Below, piece by piece: positions 40,791-50,812 of a stretch of DNA of 64,000 bases; positions within the stretch are counted from its first letter, which is position 1, and every line of letters begins with the position of its first letter. A program made the translations under genes and the position numbers. The notes beneath the pieces were generated by a model. The model saw only the letters and a list, made by a program, of their open reading frames with translations. It ran no database searches and was not told where the DNA came from. Location: positions 6,215,001 to 6,279,000 of the forward strand of contig NZ_CP071839.1 of NCBI RefSeq assembly GCF_017526105.1. Reading direction: 5' to 3'. This DNA is from Streptomyces cyanogenus (GTDB taxonomy: Bacteria > Actinomycetota > Actinomycetes > Streptomycetales > Streptomycetaceae).

Positions 40791-41692
40791 CCCAGAAGCA
40801 CACCACGCCCGACGGCCTCGTCATCGTCGACAAGCCGTCGGGCTTCACTTCGCACGACGTGGTCGCCAAGATGCGCGGGATCGCGAGGACCCGCCGCGTC
40901 GGCCACGCCGGCACCCTCGATCCGATGGCGACCGGCGTCCTGGTCCTCGGGGTCGAACGCGCCACCAAGCTCCTCGGGCACCTCGCGCTCACCGAGAAGG
41001 AGTACCTGGGCACCGTCCGCCTGGGCCAGAACACCCTCACCGACGACGCCGAGGGCGAGATCACCTCGTCCACCGACGCCTCCAAGGTGACCCGGGACGC
41101 CATCGACGCCGGCATCGCCAAGCTCACCGGCGACATCATGCAGGTCCCGTCCAAGGTCAGCGCCATCAAGATCGACGGCGTGCGGTCGTACAAGCGGGCC
41201 CGCGAGGGCGAGGACTTCGAGATCCCGGCCCGCCCGGTGACCATCTCCTCCTTCGCGGTGTACGACGTCCGGGACGCGGTCGCCGAGGACGGCACGCCCG
41301 TGCTCGACCTGGTCGTGTCCGTGGTCTGCTCCTCCGGCACCTACATCCGCGCCCTCGCCCGCGACCTGGGCGCCGACCTCGGCGTCGGCGGCCACCTCAC
41401 CGCGCTGCGCCGGACGCGCGTCGGGCCGTACAAGCTGGACGCGGCCAGGACGCTCGACCAGCTCCAGCAGGAGCTGACCGTGATGCCGATCTCCGAGGCC
41501 GCCGCGGCCGCGTTCCCGCGCTGGGAGGTCGACGGCAAGCGGTCCCGGCTGCTGCTGAACGGCGTCCGGCTGGAGATCCCCGACGAGTACGCGGGCGCCG
41601 GTCCCGTGGCCGTCTTCGACCCCGAGGGCCGTTTCCTCGCGCTCGTCGAGGAGCACCGGGGCAAGGCCAAGAGCCTGGCCGTCTTCGGCTGA
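40787..41692 (+). CDS. truB: tRNA pseudouridine(55) synthase
   Basis: A 301-residue pseudouridine synthase modifying U55 in the T-loop of tRNAs. The catalytic motif GHAGTLDPMATGVLVLGVERATKLL includes the catalytic Asp near residue 45. VPSKVSAIKIDGVRSYKRAREGE and VVCSSGTYIRALARDLGADLGVGGHLTALRRTRVG are typical. The start overlaps rbfA; a long hairpin follows. Confidence 0.96.
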   Translation: MTQKHTTPDGLVIVDKPSGFTSHDVVAKMRGIARTRRVGHAGTLDPMATGVLVLGVERATKLLGHLALTEKEYLGTVRLGQNTLTDDAEGEITSSTDASKVTRDAIDAGIAKLTGDIMQVPSKVSAIKIDGVRSYKRAREGEDFEIPARPVTISSFAVYDVRDAVAEDGTPVLDLVVSVVCSSGTYIRALARDLGADLGVGGHLTALRRTRVGPYKLDAARTLDQLQQELTVMPISEAAAAAFPRWEVDGKRSRLLLNGVRLEIPDEYAGAGPVAVFDPEGRFLALVEEHRGKAKSLAVFG

Positions 41693-41723
41693 GCCCCGGC
41701 CGGGCCCTGCCCGGGCCGCCCTG

Positions 41724-41774
41724 CCGTGGAGCGGCGGCCGGCCACGGGGTCGGGCCCCTGCCGCCGCTCCACGG
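41724..41774 (+). terminator. Terminator hairpin after truB
   Basis: Perfect 14-bp arms (41724-41737 with 41761-41774) around a 23-base loop, 31 bp downstream of the truB stop. Confidence 0.75.
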
Positions 41775-41962
41775 TCCCCCCTCGGTTCCCCCACCCCTAG
41801 GGTTATCCAGCCGCCCCCGCCTATTCACCCGACCGGGCAGGCGCTCGGAGTGAACCGGGGGAGCGGAAGGGGGCGCGTTCACCGCGCGATCTTTCCCGCC
41901 GATCACCGTGCGCCTACCGTCGAGGACAGGGCACGGGGACAGCGGGCGGGGAGGTACGGCAC

Positions 41963-44900
41963 ATGGCGGGACGGGGCCCGCGCACCGGAGGCGGGCGCCG
42001 GGAGCAGGAACGGGCGTGCGGGGAGCAGCCGTCCGGGCAGTGCACGCACGGGTACGGGGACGGTGCGGCCGGCGGGCCGCGCGGGGACGGCGGAGCCCGC
42101 GCCGGCGGTGCCGCCACCGATGCCGACGCCGCCCTCGTGCGGATCCGGGACCTGTCCGGGCGCCCGCGCGGGTACGGCTTCCTCGTCGACCACCAGGGCA
42201 CCCTGCTCACCAGCCACGAGGCCGTCGACGGCCTGCCCCGGCTGGTGCTGCACGCCCCCGGGGACCGTACCTGCGTGGTCACCGCCGACGCGGTCACCCC
42301 GCTGCCCGCCCTGGACCTCGCCCTGGTGCGCACCGAGGGTCTCGGCGGGGACCCGCTGCCGCTGACCGTGCGGGAGCGGATCGACGCCGGCACCTATGTC
42401 CAGGTCGCCGCCGGCTGCTGGCGGGAGGCGCGGGTGCTGGCCGCCTCCGAGGCGACGTACACCGCCACCGACGGTTTCCACCTGCTGGACGACGTGCTGG
42501 AGCTGGCCATCGGCACGGCCGGCCGGGACGCGCTCCGGCTCGGCGGCGGAGCGGCCGGAGGACCGGTCCTGGACGCCCGTAGCGGCGCTGTCGTCGGCGT
42601 CCTCGGCACCGCCCTGCACACCGCCCAGCGCGACGCGGGCTTCGCGGTGCCGCTGCGGCCCGCCGGCGGTGCCCTCGCCGACGTCCTCGCCCGCAACGCG
42701 GCCACGGTGCCCGCCTACGGCGCCGACCTCAACCTCGCCGGCATCCTCCAGCTGACCATCACCTCGGTGGTCCAGGACGGATCCCCGGACGCCCTCACCG
42801 GCCACCCGTGCGCCGTGGAACCGCTCGAACGCGACGACGTCGCCCGGGAGTTGGCCGCCTTCACCGCCGGCGACCGGTCCGTGCTCGGGCTGGTCGGCGC
42901 CCCCGGCAGCGGCCGTACGACGGAACTCGCGGCGCTCGCCGCCCGCCGCGCCCGGGGCGAGCGGCCCGCCCCCACGCTGTGGCTGCGCGGCGCCGACCTG
43001 AAGGACACCGACGGCTCGGTGGCCGACGCCGCCCGGCGCACCCTCGCACGTGCCGCCCGGATCGTCGCCGCCTCCCGCCGTGTGCAGCCCGAGGACCTCG
43101 GCGACGTCGGTCCCGAACACCTGGCCCGCCGCGCCGCCCGGGCCGGCCGCCCGCTCCTGCTCCTGCTCGACGGTCCCGAGGAGATGCCCCCCGTCCTCGC
43201 CCACCACCTGCCCGCGTGGACCCGGGGCACGGCCGACTGGCTGCGCGAGACCGGGGCGCGTCTGGTGGTGGCCTGCCGCGAGGAGCACTGGGAACACGCC
43301 GGCAACGCGTTCGCCGCGCACCTCCTCCACACCCCCGGCACCCCGGCGACCGGCACCCCCGCCCCGACCGCCCCCGAACATCCGGCCCCCACCCCACCCG
43401 GTCCCGCGGCCCCGCCGGAAGCCACCGGTCCGGCCCACCCACCGACGGACGCCCGTCCTTCACGGACCGACGCCGAGCCGCTGCGGACGTGGAGTGGCCC
43501 CGGGAGCCCGGCCGAGGACGCCGGGAGCCTGGCGGCCGGGTTCGGGGGCTCCGACGGCGGCGCCGGGTCGACTCGGGGGGCGGGGGGACCCGGGAAGGCG
43601 GACGGTGGTGCGCCGGTGTCGGCGTCGTCGGCCGGGCGGGTGAACCCGCGCTTCGAGGCGGCGCCCCAGACCCCCGCCGACCCGCTTCCCTCCTGCGTGC
43701 GGATCGGTGACTTCACCGTCGCCGAGGGGCGGCGGGCGCGGGCTCGGTACGGGATTCCGGACCGGGTGCTCGCCGAACGGGACGAGCGGCATCCGCTGGC
43801 GCTGCGGCTGCTGGCCGAGGTCCGGGCGGCCGTCCCCGACACCCCGGTGGCCGGGCCCGTCGACCGGGACGAGGTGTTCGCGGCCTGGCTGGACCTGATG
43901 TGCCTGCGCGTCGCGGTCCGCCTCGCCGCGGCCGGCGGCCTGCGCGGTACGGCCGTACGACGGCTGGCGGCACGGGTGGCCGGGCAGGTGCACGAGGCCG
44001 CCCGGCGCAGCCTCGGCCCCGGTCAGGGCGAGCTGGACCGGGAGTCGTTCGAGGCCGTGTTCCCGTGGGGACCCGCCCCGGCCCAGCTCGGCGGCGGTAC
44101 CGGCTGGGCCTCCGCCGTCCTCGCCGAGGGCCTCCTCGTGCCGGCCGGCGGCGGCTACCGCTTCGCCCACGAGGAGCTGGCCGACTGGATCCAGGGCATG
44201 CACCTGGACCTGGACGAGGCCCTGCGGGCCCTGGTGCACCACCCCGCCGAGCCGCACGACTTCCACGGCTCCCTGCCGGTGCCCCACCACCGCGTCGGCC
44301 CCGTCGTCCAGGCCCTGCTGCTCCTCGCCCGCCAGCGGGGCCCGCGGCAACTGGCCGATCGGCTGCGGGAGTTGATCGGCGCGCTCGACCGCGACACCGG
44401 CTCCTGGTGGGCCGCCCGGCTGCTCGCCCGGACCCTGCAGCAGGTCCCGGACACCACGCCGTACACGGAGGTGCTGCGCCTGCTCGCCGACCGCGTCGTC
44501 GCCTGGCGCCGCGCCCGGCGGCCCGTACCGGCCGACTTCCGCCCCGCCTTCTGGACCGCCCTGCCCGTCCCCGACGCCGAGCGCCTGGACCTGCTGCGCC
44601 GGCTGCTGCCGGCCGACCCGGCACCGCCCGCGACCGGGGACCGCTACCTGGACGCCGCGGCCGGACTGCTCGCCGCCGCACCCGCCGTCGTACAGCCCCT
44701 GCTCACCCGCTGGTTCACCGACGAGCGCCCGCTGCCCGCGACCCCGCACGCCACCGTGGCCACCGCCGCGCAGGCGATGCTGCACACGCACCGGCACGGC
44801 GCCCTGGACGATCTGGCCGAGGTGCTGGCCGCCTGCGCGCACCGGCGCGCCGACGAGCTGCTCGCCGTCCTCGCCGAGGACGAGCCGTCGGCCGTCTGCC

Positions 44901-45856
44901 GGGCGGTCGACCGCTGGGCGCACGACGAGCGACCCGCCCGCCGCGTGGCGGCGGTGACGCACGGGCTGCGCGCGGCCCCGCACGTCCGCTCGGAGGCGGA
45001 CCGCGAGCTGTTGCGCCACGCCGCCCTCGCCCTGCTCGCCCGCCCCGCCGACTGCCCCCTGCACGGCGGCGCCCTGGCCCTGCTGGTCCGCGACCCGCAC
45101 ACCCGCGACCGGTATCTGCCCGCCGCGCTCGGCCACTTCGCCGACGGCGACCCGCAGTTCCCGCCGAGCGCCCTGGCCCCGGCCCTGACCACACACCCGG
45201 AACCGGTCCTGGAGGCCTTCGGTGCCCGCCTGAGCGCCCCGGACACCGGCGGCCCGCAGACCAGGGCGGTCCTGCGCGGCCTCGCCGAGGTCACCACCCC
45301 GGCCCTCGCCCCCCGCGTCGCCGCCCTCCTGCGCGAGGCGGTGCGGCTGCGCCCGGAGACCGCCGGGCACGTCGCCGGCCACCTCGACCGCCGCCTCGCA
45401 CAGGGCCCCACCGCCCGCCCGGTCCTGCTGCCCCTGGTCACCGGCCTGCTCGACGGCGGTCCGGAACAGCTCCGCGCGGCCCTCGCCACCGTCCTCGCCG
45501 CGCCCGGCACGCCCGCCTCCCACCCGCTCCGCCGTGAGCTGCTGGAGGTCCTGCTGGCACGGGAGCAGGACCCGGCCGTCCTGGACGCCGTCCTGCACGC
45601 GGCGGTCGAACCCGGGCGCTGCTGCGAGGACGAGGTCCGTGGCCTCGTCCACCGCACCGGCCTGCTCCTCGTCCGCACACCCGAGGGCGCCACCCGCTTC
45701 GACCGCGGCCTGGTCGAGCTGGGCCGGCACGTGCCCGGCTTCGCCGCCCGCATCGCCCGGTGGCTGGACGGCTCCCCGGACGACTGGGCCGCCCTGGTCG
45801 GCCCCGGCACCCGCCGCATGATCGAGAACCTGGCCGGCGCCCACGTACCGGCCTGA
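41963..45856 (+). CDS. Trypsin-like pseudo-protease / P-loop NTPase / helical-repeat protein
   Basis: A 1297-residue multidomain protein; ATG 41963 has GGGGAGG at 8 bases. Residues ~50-245 are a trypsin-like fold: the His in LLTSHEAVDG (85) and the Asp in LPALDLALV (118) are present, but the serine motif reads GGGAAGGPVLD, so the nucleophile is Ala198. Residues ~285-450 are a STAND-like NTPase: P-loop GAPGSGRTT (312-320), Walker B RPLLLLLDGPEEM (~400). A Pro/Gly/Thr-rich linker (~460-580) follows. The remaining ~700 residues are helical repeats of HEAT type (DAVLHAAVEPG, RVAALLREAV). It sits between truB and ribF, with its own spacing on both sides. Such architectures are associated with regulatory or conflict NTPases; the function is unknown. 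Confidence 0.8.
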   Translation: MAGRGPRTGGGRREQERACGEQPSGQCTHGYGDGAAGGPRGDGGARAGGAATDADAALVRIRDLSGRPRGYGFLVDHQGTLLTSHEAVDGLPRLVLHAPGDRTCVVTADAVTPLPALDLALVRTEGLGGDPLPLTVRERIDAGTYVQVAAGCWREARVLAASEATYTATDGFHLLDDVLELAIGTAGRDALRLGGGAAGGPVLDARSGAVVGVLGTALHTAQRDAGFAVPLRPAGGALADVLARNAATVPAYGADLNLAGILQLTITSVVQDGSPDALTGHPCAVEPLERDDVARELAAFTAGDRSVLGLVGAPGSGRTTELAALAARRARGERPAPTLWLRGADLKDTDGSVADAARRTLARAARIVAASRRVQPEDLGDVGPEHLARRAARAGRPLLLLLDGPEEMPPVLAHHLPAWTRGTADWLRETGARLVVACREEHWEHAGNAFAAHLLHTPGTPATGTPAPTAPEHPAPTPPGPAAPPEATGPAHPPTDARPSRTDAEPLRTWSGPGSPAEDAGSLAAGFGGSDGGAGSTRGAGGPGKADGGAPVSASSAGRVNPRFEAAPQTPADPLPSCVRIGDFTVAEGRRARARYGIPDRVLAERDERHPLALRLLAEVRAAVPDTPVAGPVDRDEVFAAWLDLMCLRVAVRLAAAGGLRGTAVRRLAARVAGQVHEAARRSLGPGQGELDRESFEAVFPWGPAPAQLGGGTGWASAVLAEGLLVPAGGGYRFAHEELADWIQGMHLDLDEALRALVHHPAEPHDFHGSLPVPHHRVGPVVQALLLLARQRGPRQLADRLRELIGALDRDTGSWWAARLLARTLQQVPDTTPYTEVLRLLADRVVAWRRARRPVPADFRPAFWTALPVPDAERLDLLRRLLPADPAPPATGDRYLDAAAGLLAAAPAVVQPLLTRWFTDERPLPATPHATVATAAQAMLHTHRHGALDDLAEVLAACAHRRADELLAVLAEDEPSAVCRAVDRWAHDERPARRVAAVTHGLRAAPHVRSEADRELLRHAALALLARPADCPLHGGALALLVRDPHTRDRYLPAALGHFADGDPQFPPSALAPALTTHPEPVLEAFGARLSAPDTGGPQTRAVLRGLAEVTTPALAPRVAALLREAVRLRPETAGHVAGHLDRRLAQGPTARPVLLPLVTGLLDGGPEQLRAALATVLAAPGTPASHPLRRELLEVLLAREQDPAVLDAVLHAAVEPGRCCEDEVRGLVHRTGLLLVRTPEGATRFDRGLVELGRHVPGFAARIARWLDGSPDDWAALVGPGTRRMIENLAGAHVPA

Positions 45857-45986
45857 GCTGCACCGGGAACGTGCGCCCCGTCACAGCCCCCATGCCGATG
45901 CCGGCCCCGGGCACCCGGCATGGCACCCTTAGACCTGCACAACGAGGTCAGGACAGACACGGACAAGGGTTCGAGGAGCGGTCACA

Positions 45987-46934
45987 GTGCAGCGCTGGCG
46001 TGGCTTGGAGGACATCCCCGAGGACTGGGGGCGCAGCGTCGTCACCATCGGTTCCTACGACGGCGTCCACCGCGGCCACCAGCTGATCATCAAGCACGCC
46101 GTCGACCGCGCCCGCGAACTGGGCGTCCCGGCCGTCGTGGTCACCTTCGACCCGCACCCCAGCGAGGTGGTCCGCCCCGGCAGCCACCCGCCGCTGCTCG
46201 CCCCGCACCACCGGCGTGCCGAGCTGATGGCGGAGCTGGGCGTCGACGCCGTCCTCATCCTCCCCTTCACCACCGAGTTCTCGAAGCTGTCGCCCGCCGA
46301 CTTCGTGGTGAAGGTCCTGGTGGACAAGCTGCACGCCAAGGCGGTCGTGGAGGGCCCGAACTTCCGCTTCGGCCACAAGGCGGCCGGGAACGTCGAGTTC
46401 CTCGTCGAGCAGGGCAAGGTGTACGACTTCGAGGTCGAGGTCGTCGACCTGTACGTCACCGGTGAGGCGGGCGGCGGCGAGCCGTTCTCCTCCACGCTGA
46501 CCCGCCGCCTGGTCGCCGAGGGCGATGTCGCGGGCGCCCGCGAGATCCTGGGCCGCCCGCACCGCGTGGAGGGCGTCGTCGTCCGCGGTGCCCAGCGCGG
46601 CCGCGAGCTGGGCTTCCCGACCGCCAACGTCGAGACGCTCCCGCACACCGCCATCCCCGCCGACGGCGTGTACGCCGGCTATCTGCACGCCCAGGGCGAG
46701 GCCATGCCGGCCGCCATCTCCGTCGGCACGAACCCGCAGTTCGACGGCACCGAGCGCACGGTGGAGGCGTACGCCATCGACCGCGTCGGACTCGACCTGT
46801 ACGGCCTGCACGTCGCCGTCGACTTCCTCGCGTACGTGCGCGGCCAGGCGAGGTTCGACACGCTGGAGGACCTGCTGGAGCAGATGGCCGCGGATGTGAA
46901 GCGGTGCCGGGAGATCGTGGCGGCGGACGAGTAG
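45987..46934 (+). CDS. ribF: Bifunctional riboflavin kinase / FAD synthetase
   Basis: A 315-residue enzyme that makes FMN and then FAD. GTG 45987 follows GAGGAG. The N-terminal nucleotidyltransferase domain has SVVTIGSYDGVHRGHQLIIKHAV, VVTFDPHPSEVVRP and VVEGPNFRFGHKAAGN. The C-terminal kinase domain begins near 185 with GRPHRVEGVVVRGAQRGRELGFPTANVE and ends IDRVGLDLYGLHVAVDFLAYVRGQARFDTLEDLLEQM. The usual truB-ribF pair is interrupted here by the 1297-residue gene. Confidence 0.96.
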   Translation: MQRWRGLEDIPEDWGRSVVTIGSYDGVHRGHQLIIKHAVDRARELGVPAVVVTFDPHPSEVVRPGSHPPLLAPHHRRAELMAELGVDAVLILPFTTEFSKLSPADFVVKVLVDKLHAKAVVEGPNFRFGHKAAGNVEFLVEQGKVYDFEVEVVDLYVTGEAGGGEPFSSTLTRRLVAEGDVAGAREILGRPHRVEGVVVRGAQRGRELGFPTANVETLPHTAIPADGVYAGYLHAQGEAMPAAISVGTNPQFDGTERTVEAYAIDRVGLDLYGLHVAVDFLAYVRGQARFDTLEDLLEQMAADVKRCREIVAADE

Positions 46935-46957
46935 CCCTCGCCGAGGCGCGAAGCGCG

Positions 46958-46992
46958 AAGGGCGGCCGGTGCGGTGAGCACCGGCCGCCCTT
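46958..46992. terminator. Bidirectional terminator between ribF and the EspI-like gene
   Basis: A 15-bp stem, AAGGGCGGCCGGTGC (46958-46972) with its complement (46978-46992), and a GGTGA loop, then CTCCGTTT. It is flanked by convergent stop codons (46934 and 47011) and has T-rich ends on both sides. Confidence 0.85.
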
Positions 46993-47010
46993 CTCCGTTT
47001 GTCCGCGGCC

Positions 47011-50000
47011 CTACTGCTGGGGCGGGGGCTGCTGGCCCGGCTGCGGCTGCGGCTGCGCTTGGGGCTGCGGCTGGGGCTGTCCGGGCTGCGGGTAGCCCGG
47101 CTGCTGCGCCCCCGGATAGGGCTGCTGCGGCGGGTACGGCTGCTGCCCCGGGACGTATGGCTGGCCGGGGGCCTGCGCGTACGGCTGCCCCGGCGCCTGC
47201 GGGTAGGGCTGACCGGGGGCCTGCGGGGTCGGCTGGCCGGGCGCCTGCGGATACGGCTGGGCGGGGGCCTGCGGGTAGGGCTGACCGGTGCCGTAGGGCT
47301 GGCCCGGCGTCGCGTGGCCCGGCATCGGCGGGGCGGCCACCGGCGGCGGGTTGCCGTCACTCGTCCACAGGCCGTGGGCCTGCTGGTGGCGGGTGAAGTC
47401 CTCGGCGACCATCGCGGCGAGGTTGAAGTACGCCTCGCGCGTCTTCGGCCGCATCATGTCGAGGTCGACCTCGGCGCCGGCGGCCAGATGCTCGTCGAAG
47501 GGCACGACCACGACCCCGCGGGTCCGGGTCTCGAAGTGCGCCACGATGTCCTCGACCTTGATCATCTTTCCGGTCTCGCGGACCCCGGAGATCACGGTCA
47601 GGGACCGCGAGACCAGGTCGGCGTACCCGTGCGCGGACAGCCAGTCCAGCGTCGTACTGGCACTGCTCGCGCCGTCCACGGACGGCGTGGAGATGATGAT
47701 GAGCTGGTCGGCGAGGTCCAGCACCCCGCGCATGGCGCTGTACAGCAGGCCGGTGCCGGAGTCGGTCAGGATGACCGGGTACTGCCGGCCGAGCACGTCG
47801 ATCGCGCGCCGGTAGTCCTCGTCGTTGAACGTGGTCGAGACGGCCGGGTCCACGTCGTTGGCGATGATCTCCAGACCGGAGGGGGCCTGGGAGGTGAACC
47901 GCCGGATGTCCATGTACGAGTTCAGGTACGGGATGGCCTGGACGAGGTCACGGATGGTGGCCCCGGTCTCCCGGCGCACCCGCCGCCCGAGCGTACCGGC
48001 GTCCGGGTTGGCGTCGATGGCGAGGATCTTGTCCTGCCGCTCGGTGGCGAGGGTGGAGCCGAGCGCGGTGGTGGTCGTCGTCTTCCCGACACCGCCCTTG
48101 AGGCTGATGACCGCGATCCGGTAGCAGGACAGCACCGGCGTACGGATCAGCTCCAGCTTGCGCTGCCGCTCGGCCTCCTCCTTCTTGCCACCGAGCTTGA
48201 ACCGGCCGGCCGCCGCCGCGGGCCGCCCGCTCTTCGCCTTCTGCTTCTTGTTGTTGAGCAGCCGGTCCGAGGACAGCTCCACGGCAGCGGTGTAACCGAG
48301 CGGCGCGGCACCGGGGTTGGTCGGCTGCCGCTGATCGTGCTGCACGGCCTGCGGCCAGCCGGCACCGGAGCGGGGGTCGACGGGCGGCTGGGGAGCCAGC
48401 GGGGCACCCGGGGCGGCGGAGTCGGGTGCCGACTGCTGGGCCGAGGACTGGGGGAAGCCGTAGCCGCTGGACGGGTTGGGGGCCGGCTGCGGGGCCGAGG
48501 GCTGCGGGAAGCCGTAACCGCCAGGCTGTGCCGGGGGGTTGGGGCCGCCCGGCTGAGGGAAGCCGTAGCCGCTGGGCGGGGTGGGGGCGTTGGGGGCCGG
48601 CTGCGCGGCCGGGGGCTGCGGGAAGCCGTAACCGCCAGGCTGTGCCGGGGGGTTGGGGCCACCGGGCTGGTGGGGGTTATGGGCGGCCGGGTTGGGCTGG
48701 TTGGAGGCCTGGTCGGGCTGGTGCCACGCGGCGGGTGCGGGCTGCGGGGCCTGCGGCTGGAACGGGGGCTGCTGGCCGGGCACGCCGGCCGGACCCTGGG
48801 CGGCCGCCGGCTGCGGCTGCTCACCGGGCATCGGCCCCGGCTGCTGTGGGGCCGCCGCCTGCGGCTCGGGCTGTACGGGCCACTGGGCCGCGGGAACGGG
48901 TGCACCGGGCATCGGCGCCGGCTGCTGCGGGGCGGCCGCCTGCGGCTCGGGCTGTACGGGCCACTGGGCCGCGGGAGCCGGGGCAGCGGGCTGGTACGAC
49001 GGCGGCAGCGGGGGCAGCCCGTTCTGCGGCGCGGGCGGCGGTGCCCAGCCGGGCTGGGCGGCCTGGGGCGCCGGGGCAGCCGGGGAAGCGGGGGGCGTGG
49101 TGGGTGCGGCGGGCCCGGGCTGGGGCGCGCCGGCCTGCTGGACGCCGGGCGGCGGGAAGCCGTAGCCGCCGGGCTGTCCGGGAGCGGGCTGGGGTGCGCC
49201 GGCCTGCTGGGCTTCGGCTGGCGGGAAGCCGTATCCGCCGGGCTGTCCGGGGGCGGGCTGCTGGGCGGCGTTGGCGGAGGCGCTGTCGGCCGGGGCGCTG
49301 TCCTCGGGCGTGCCCGGCTGCGGCACACCGCTCTCGGCCACTGCGTCCGACGGCTGCGAAGCACCGGAGACCTGCGCGGAGTCGGCGGCTCCCTCGGGCG
49401 CATCCGAAGGCACGGCTGCCCCGGCAGCCCCCTCCGACGCACCGGAACGCACGGCGGCGGCGCCACCCTCCTGGGAGGTGCCCAGCTCGGCGCCGCCCTC
49501 CTCGGCCGCATCGGCCTCGGCGTGACCCTCCGTCGCACCGGACTCGGCGTCACCGTCGGCCGCACCGCTCTCGGTGTCGCCCTCCGCCGCACCGTTCCCG
49601 ATGTCGGCGGAGCCGGCGGCACCCGGCGTGGGGGATCCCTCGCCCTCCTGCTCGTCGCCATCCGGCCCGGAGCCGTCCGAGGCGGCGGCCGTCGCCACCG
49701 CGCCCTGCTGCCCGGCAGCCTCGCCACCGGGCTGCTCGACGCGCTCCTCGGCGCTCCCGGCATCGACGGACCGCACGGCACCGGACGCGTCCGACGCCCC
49801 GGCGGAGCCCTCCGCGACGGACGAGGCCCCCGGGAGGGTCCCCGCGCCCTCGTCGCCCGCCGTGGCCGTGCCCTCCGCGGAGCCGTCGCCCTCGGACCGG
49901 GCGGGGGCCGAGTCGGCCGCCGTGCGCTCGGCGATCTCGGCCATCTGGCGCTTCAGGGCGACGGCGGAGAACCGCATGGTCGCCCCGCTCTCCAGGTCCC

Positions 50001-50511
50001 CGTTGTCCGTCTCCGGCTCGACCACGGCAGGCGCGGCCGGCACGTCCCGCGGGGCAGGCTGGGGCTGCTGCGGCTCGAAGCCCTCGGGCAGCCGCGGCAT
50101 CGGAACGGGCTCACCGGCCGGCGGCGCGGGCTGGGCGACCGGGGGAGCGTACGAGGTCCCCTGCGGCGGAGTGAACGCCGCACCCTGCGCCGGACCGTAC
50201 GGAGTGCCCTGCGGCGGGGTGCCCGCCGGCGGGGTGGTCGGCGGTGGCGGCGTGGAACCCGAGGCAGAGGAGCCCGCGGGGAAGGGGAAAGGCATTCCCG
50301 GAGCGGCAGGAGCCCCCGAGTCGTCAGCGGCCCCGGAGAAACCGCCGGCACCGCCCGAGTCCCCGGCCGTACCGGACGCGTTCTGCGTGTACCAGGCCGG
50401 GGGAGCGTAGTCGATGGTGAACTCGCCGGTGGTCTCGACGGCCTCCGCGTCGGGCTGGTCATCGCCGGGTGTGTCCCAGCCCCCGCGCATCCCGTCCCGA
50501 TCGCTGCTCAC
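47011..50511 (-). CDS. EspI-like MinD/ParA-family ATPase of the ESX locus
   Basis: A 1166-residue protein. GTG 50511 has AGGAGGA at 6 bases. Residues 1-~760 are a disordered Ala/Pro/Gly/Gln/Ser-rich region with repeated GGYGFP(Q/P)P units. Residues ~790-1040 are a MinD/ParA ATPase: deviant Walker [14 protein letters not shown] (~803), [45 protein letters not shown] Pro/Gln tail with repeated YPQAPGQP follows. This design matches EspI of ESX-1 (Rv3876 type), a proline-rich ATPase that regulates ESX secretion. It is the last gene of the leftward group, 302 bp from the next, so it probably has its own promoter. A long antisense open frame is an artefact. Confidence 0.85.
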   Translation of the reverse strand: MSSDRDGMRGGWDTPGDDQPDAEAVETTGEFTIDYAPPAWYTQNASGTAGDSGGAGGFSGAADDSGAPAAPGMPFPFPAGSSASGSTPPPPTTPPAGTPPQGTPYGPAQGAAFTPPQGTSYAPPVAQPAPPAGEPVPMPRLPEGFEPQQPQPAPRDVPAAPAVVEPETDNGDLESGATMRFSAVALKRQMAEIAERTAADSAPARSEGDGSAEGTATAGDEGAGTLPGASSVAEGSAGASDASGAVRSVDAGSAEERVEQPGGEAAGQQGAVATAAASDGSGPDGDEQEGEGSPTPGAAGSADIGNGAAEGDTESGAADGDAESGATEGHAEADAAEEGGAELGTSQEGGAAAVRSGASEGAAGAAVPSDAPEGAADSAQVSGASQPSDAVAESGVPQPGTPEDSAPADSASANAAQQPAPGQPGGYGFPPAEAQQAGAPQPAPGQPGGYGFPPPGVQQAGAPQPGPAAPTTPPASPAAPAPQAAQPGWAPPPAPQNGLPPLPPSYQPAAPAPAAQWPVQPEPQAAAPQQPAPMPGAPVPAAQWPVQPEPQAAAPQQPGPMPGEQPQPAAAQGPAGVPGQQPPFQPQAPQPAPAAWHQPDQASNQPNPAAHNPHQPGGPNPPAQPGGYGFPQPPAAQPAPNAPTPPSGYGFPQPGGPNPPAQPGGYGFPQPSAPQPAPNPSSGYGFPQSSAQQSAPDSAAPGAPLAPQPPVDPRSGAGWPQAVQHDQRQPTNPGAAPLGYTAAVELSSDRLLNNKKQKAKSGRPAAAAGRFKLGGKKEEAERQRKLELIRTPVLSCYRIAVISLKGGVGKTTTTTALGSTLATERQDKILAIDANPDAGTLGRRVRRETGATIRDLVQAIPYLNSYMDIRRFTSQAPSGLEIIANDVDPAVSTTFNDEDYRRAIDVLGRQYPVILTDSGTGLLYSAMRGVLDLADQLIIISTPSVDGASSASTTLDWLSAHGYADLVSRSLTVISGVRETGKMIKVEDIVAHFETRTRGVVVVPFDEHLAAGAEVDLDMMRPKTREAYFNLAAMVAEDFTRHQQAHGLWTSDGNPPPVAAPPMPGHATPGQPYGTGQPYPQAPAQPYPQAPGQPTPQAPGQPYPQAPGQPYAQAPGQPYVPGQQPYPPQQPYPGAQQPGYPQPGQPQPQPQAQPQPQPGQQPPPQQ

Positions 50512-50812
50512 AGTTCCTCCTGGTGTGGTCGAGCACCCTCATGCCGTGCGGGGGCGACCATGTCGTGTCGTACCGAGTCGTCCGTAGTCGTTCGGGCGGT
50601 CCGATGCACCGGCCCTCCCCCAGGGACACCGACGCCCGGCTCACGGGTCCTGCCATCGCGCCCGCTCCCAGCCTAATCACCAAGAGCCACACCTCGGCAG
50701 GCCCGTCCGCCTCTCGGCGCCCGCCCACCAGGTCACCGCGGGCCCGGAGACACCCCACCCGTACCGCGCGGCCGCCACCACAGCGTGAACAAATAGGACG
50801 GGAAAGGGCAGT
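50512..50812. other. Upstream region of the EspI-like gene
   Basis: A 301-bp gap between two minus-strand genes. It carries AGGAGGA for the EspI-like gene and a TAGGCT hexamer on the minus strand near 50670 that could be a -10, but no convincing -35. No gene seen. Confidence 0.35.

Noticed and set aside
46999-50676. 1225-codon plus-strand frame opposite the EspI-like gene
   Set aside because: Shadow of a Pro/Ala/Gly-rich gene; the minus-strand frame has the ATPase motifs and the ribosome site.
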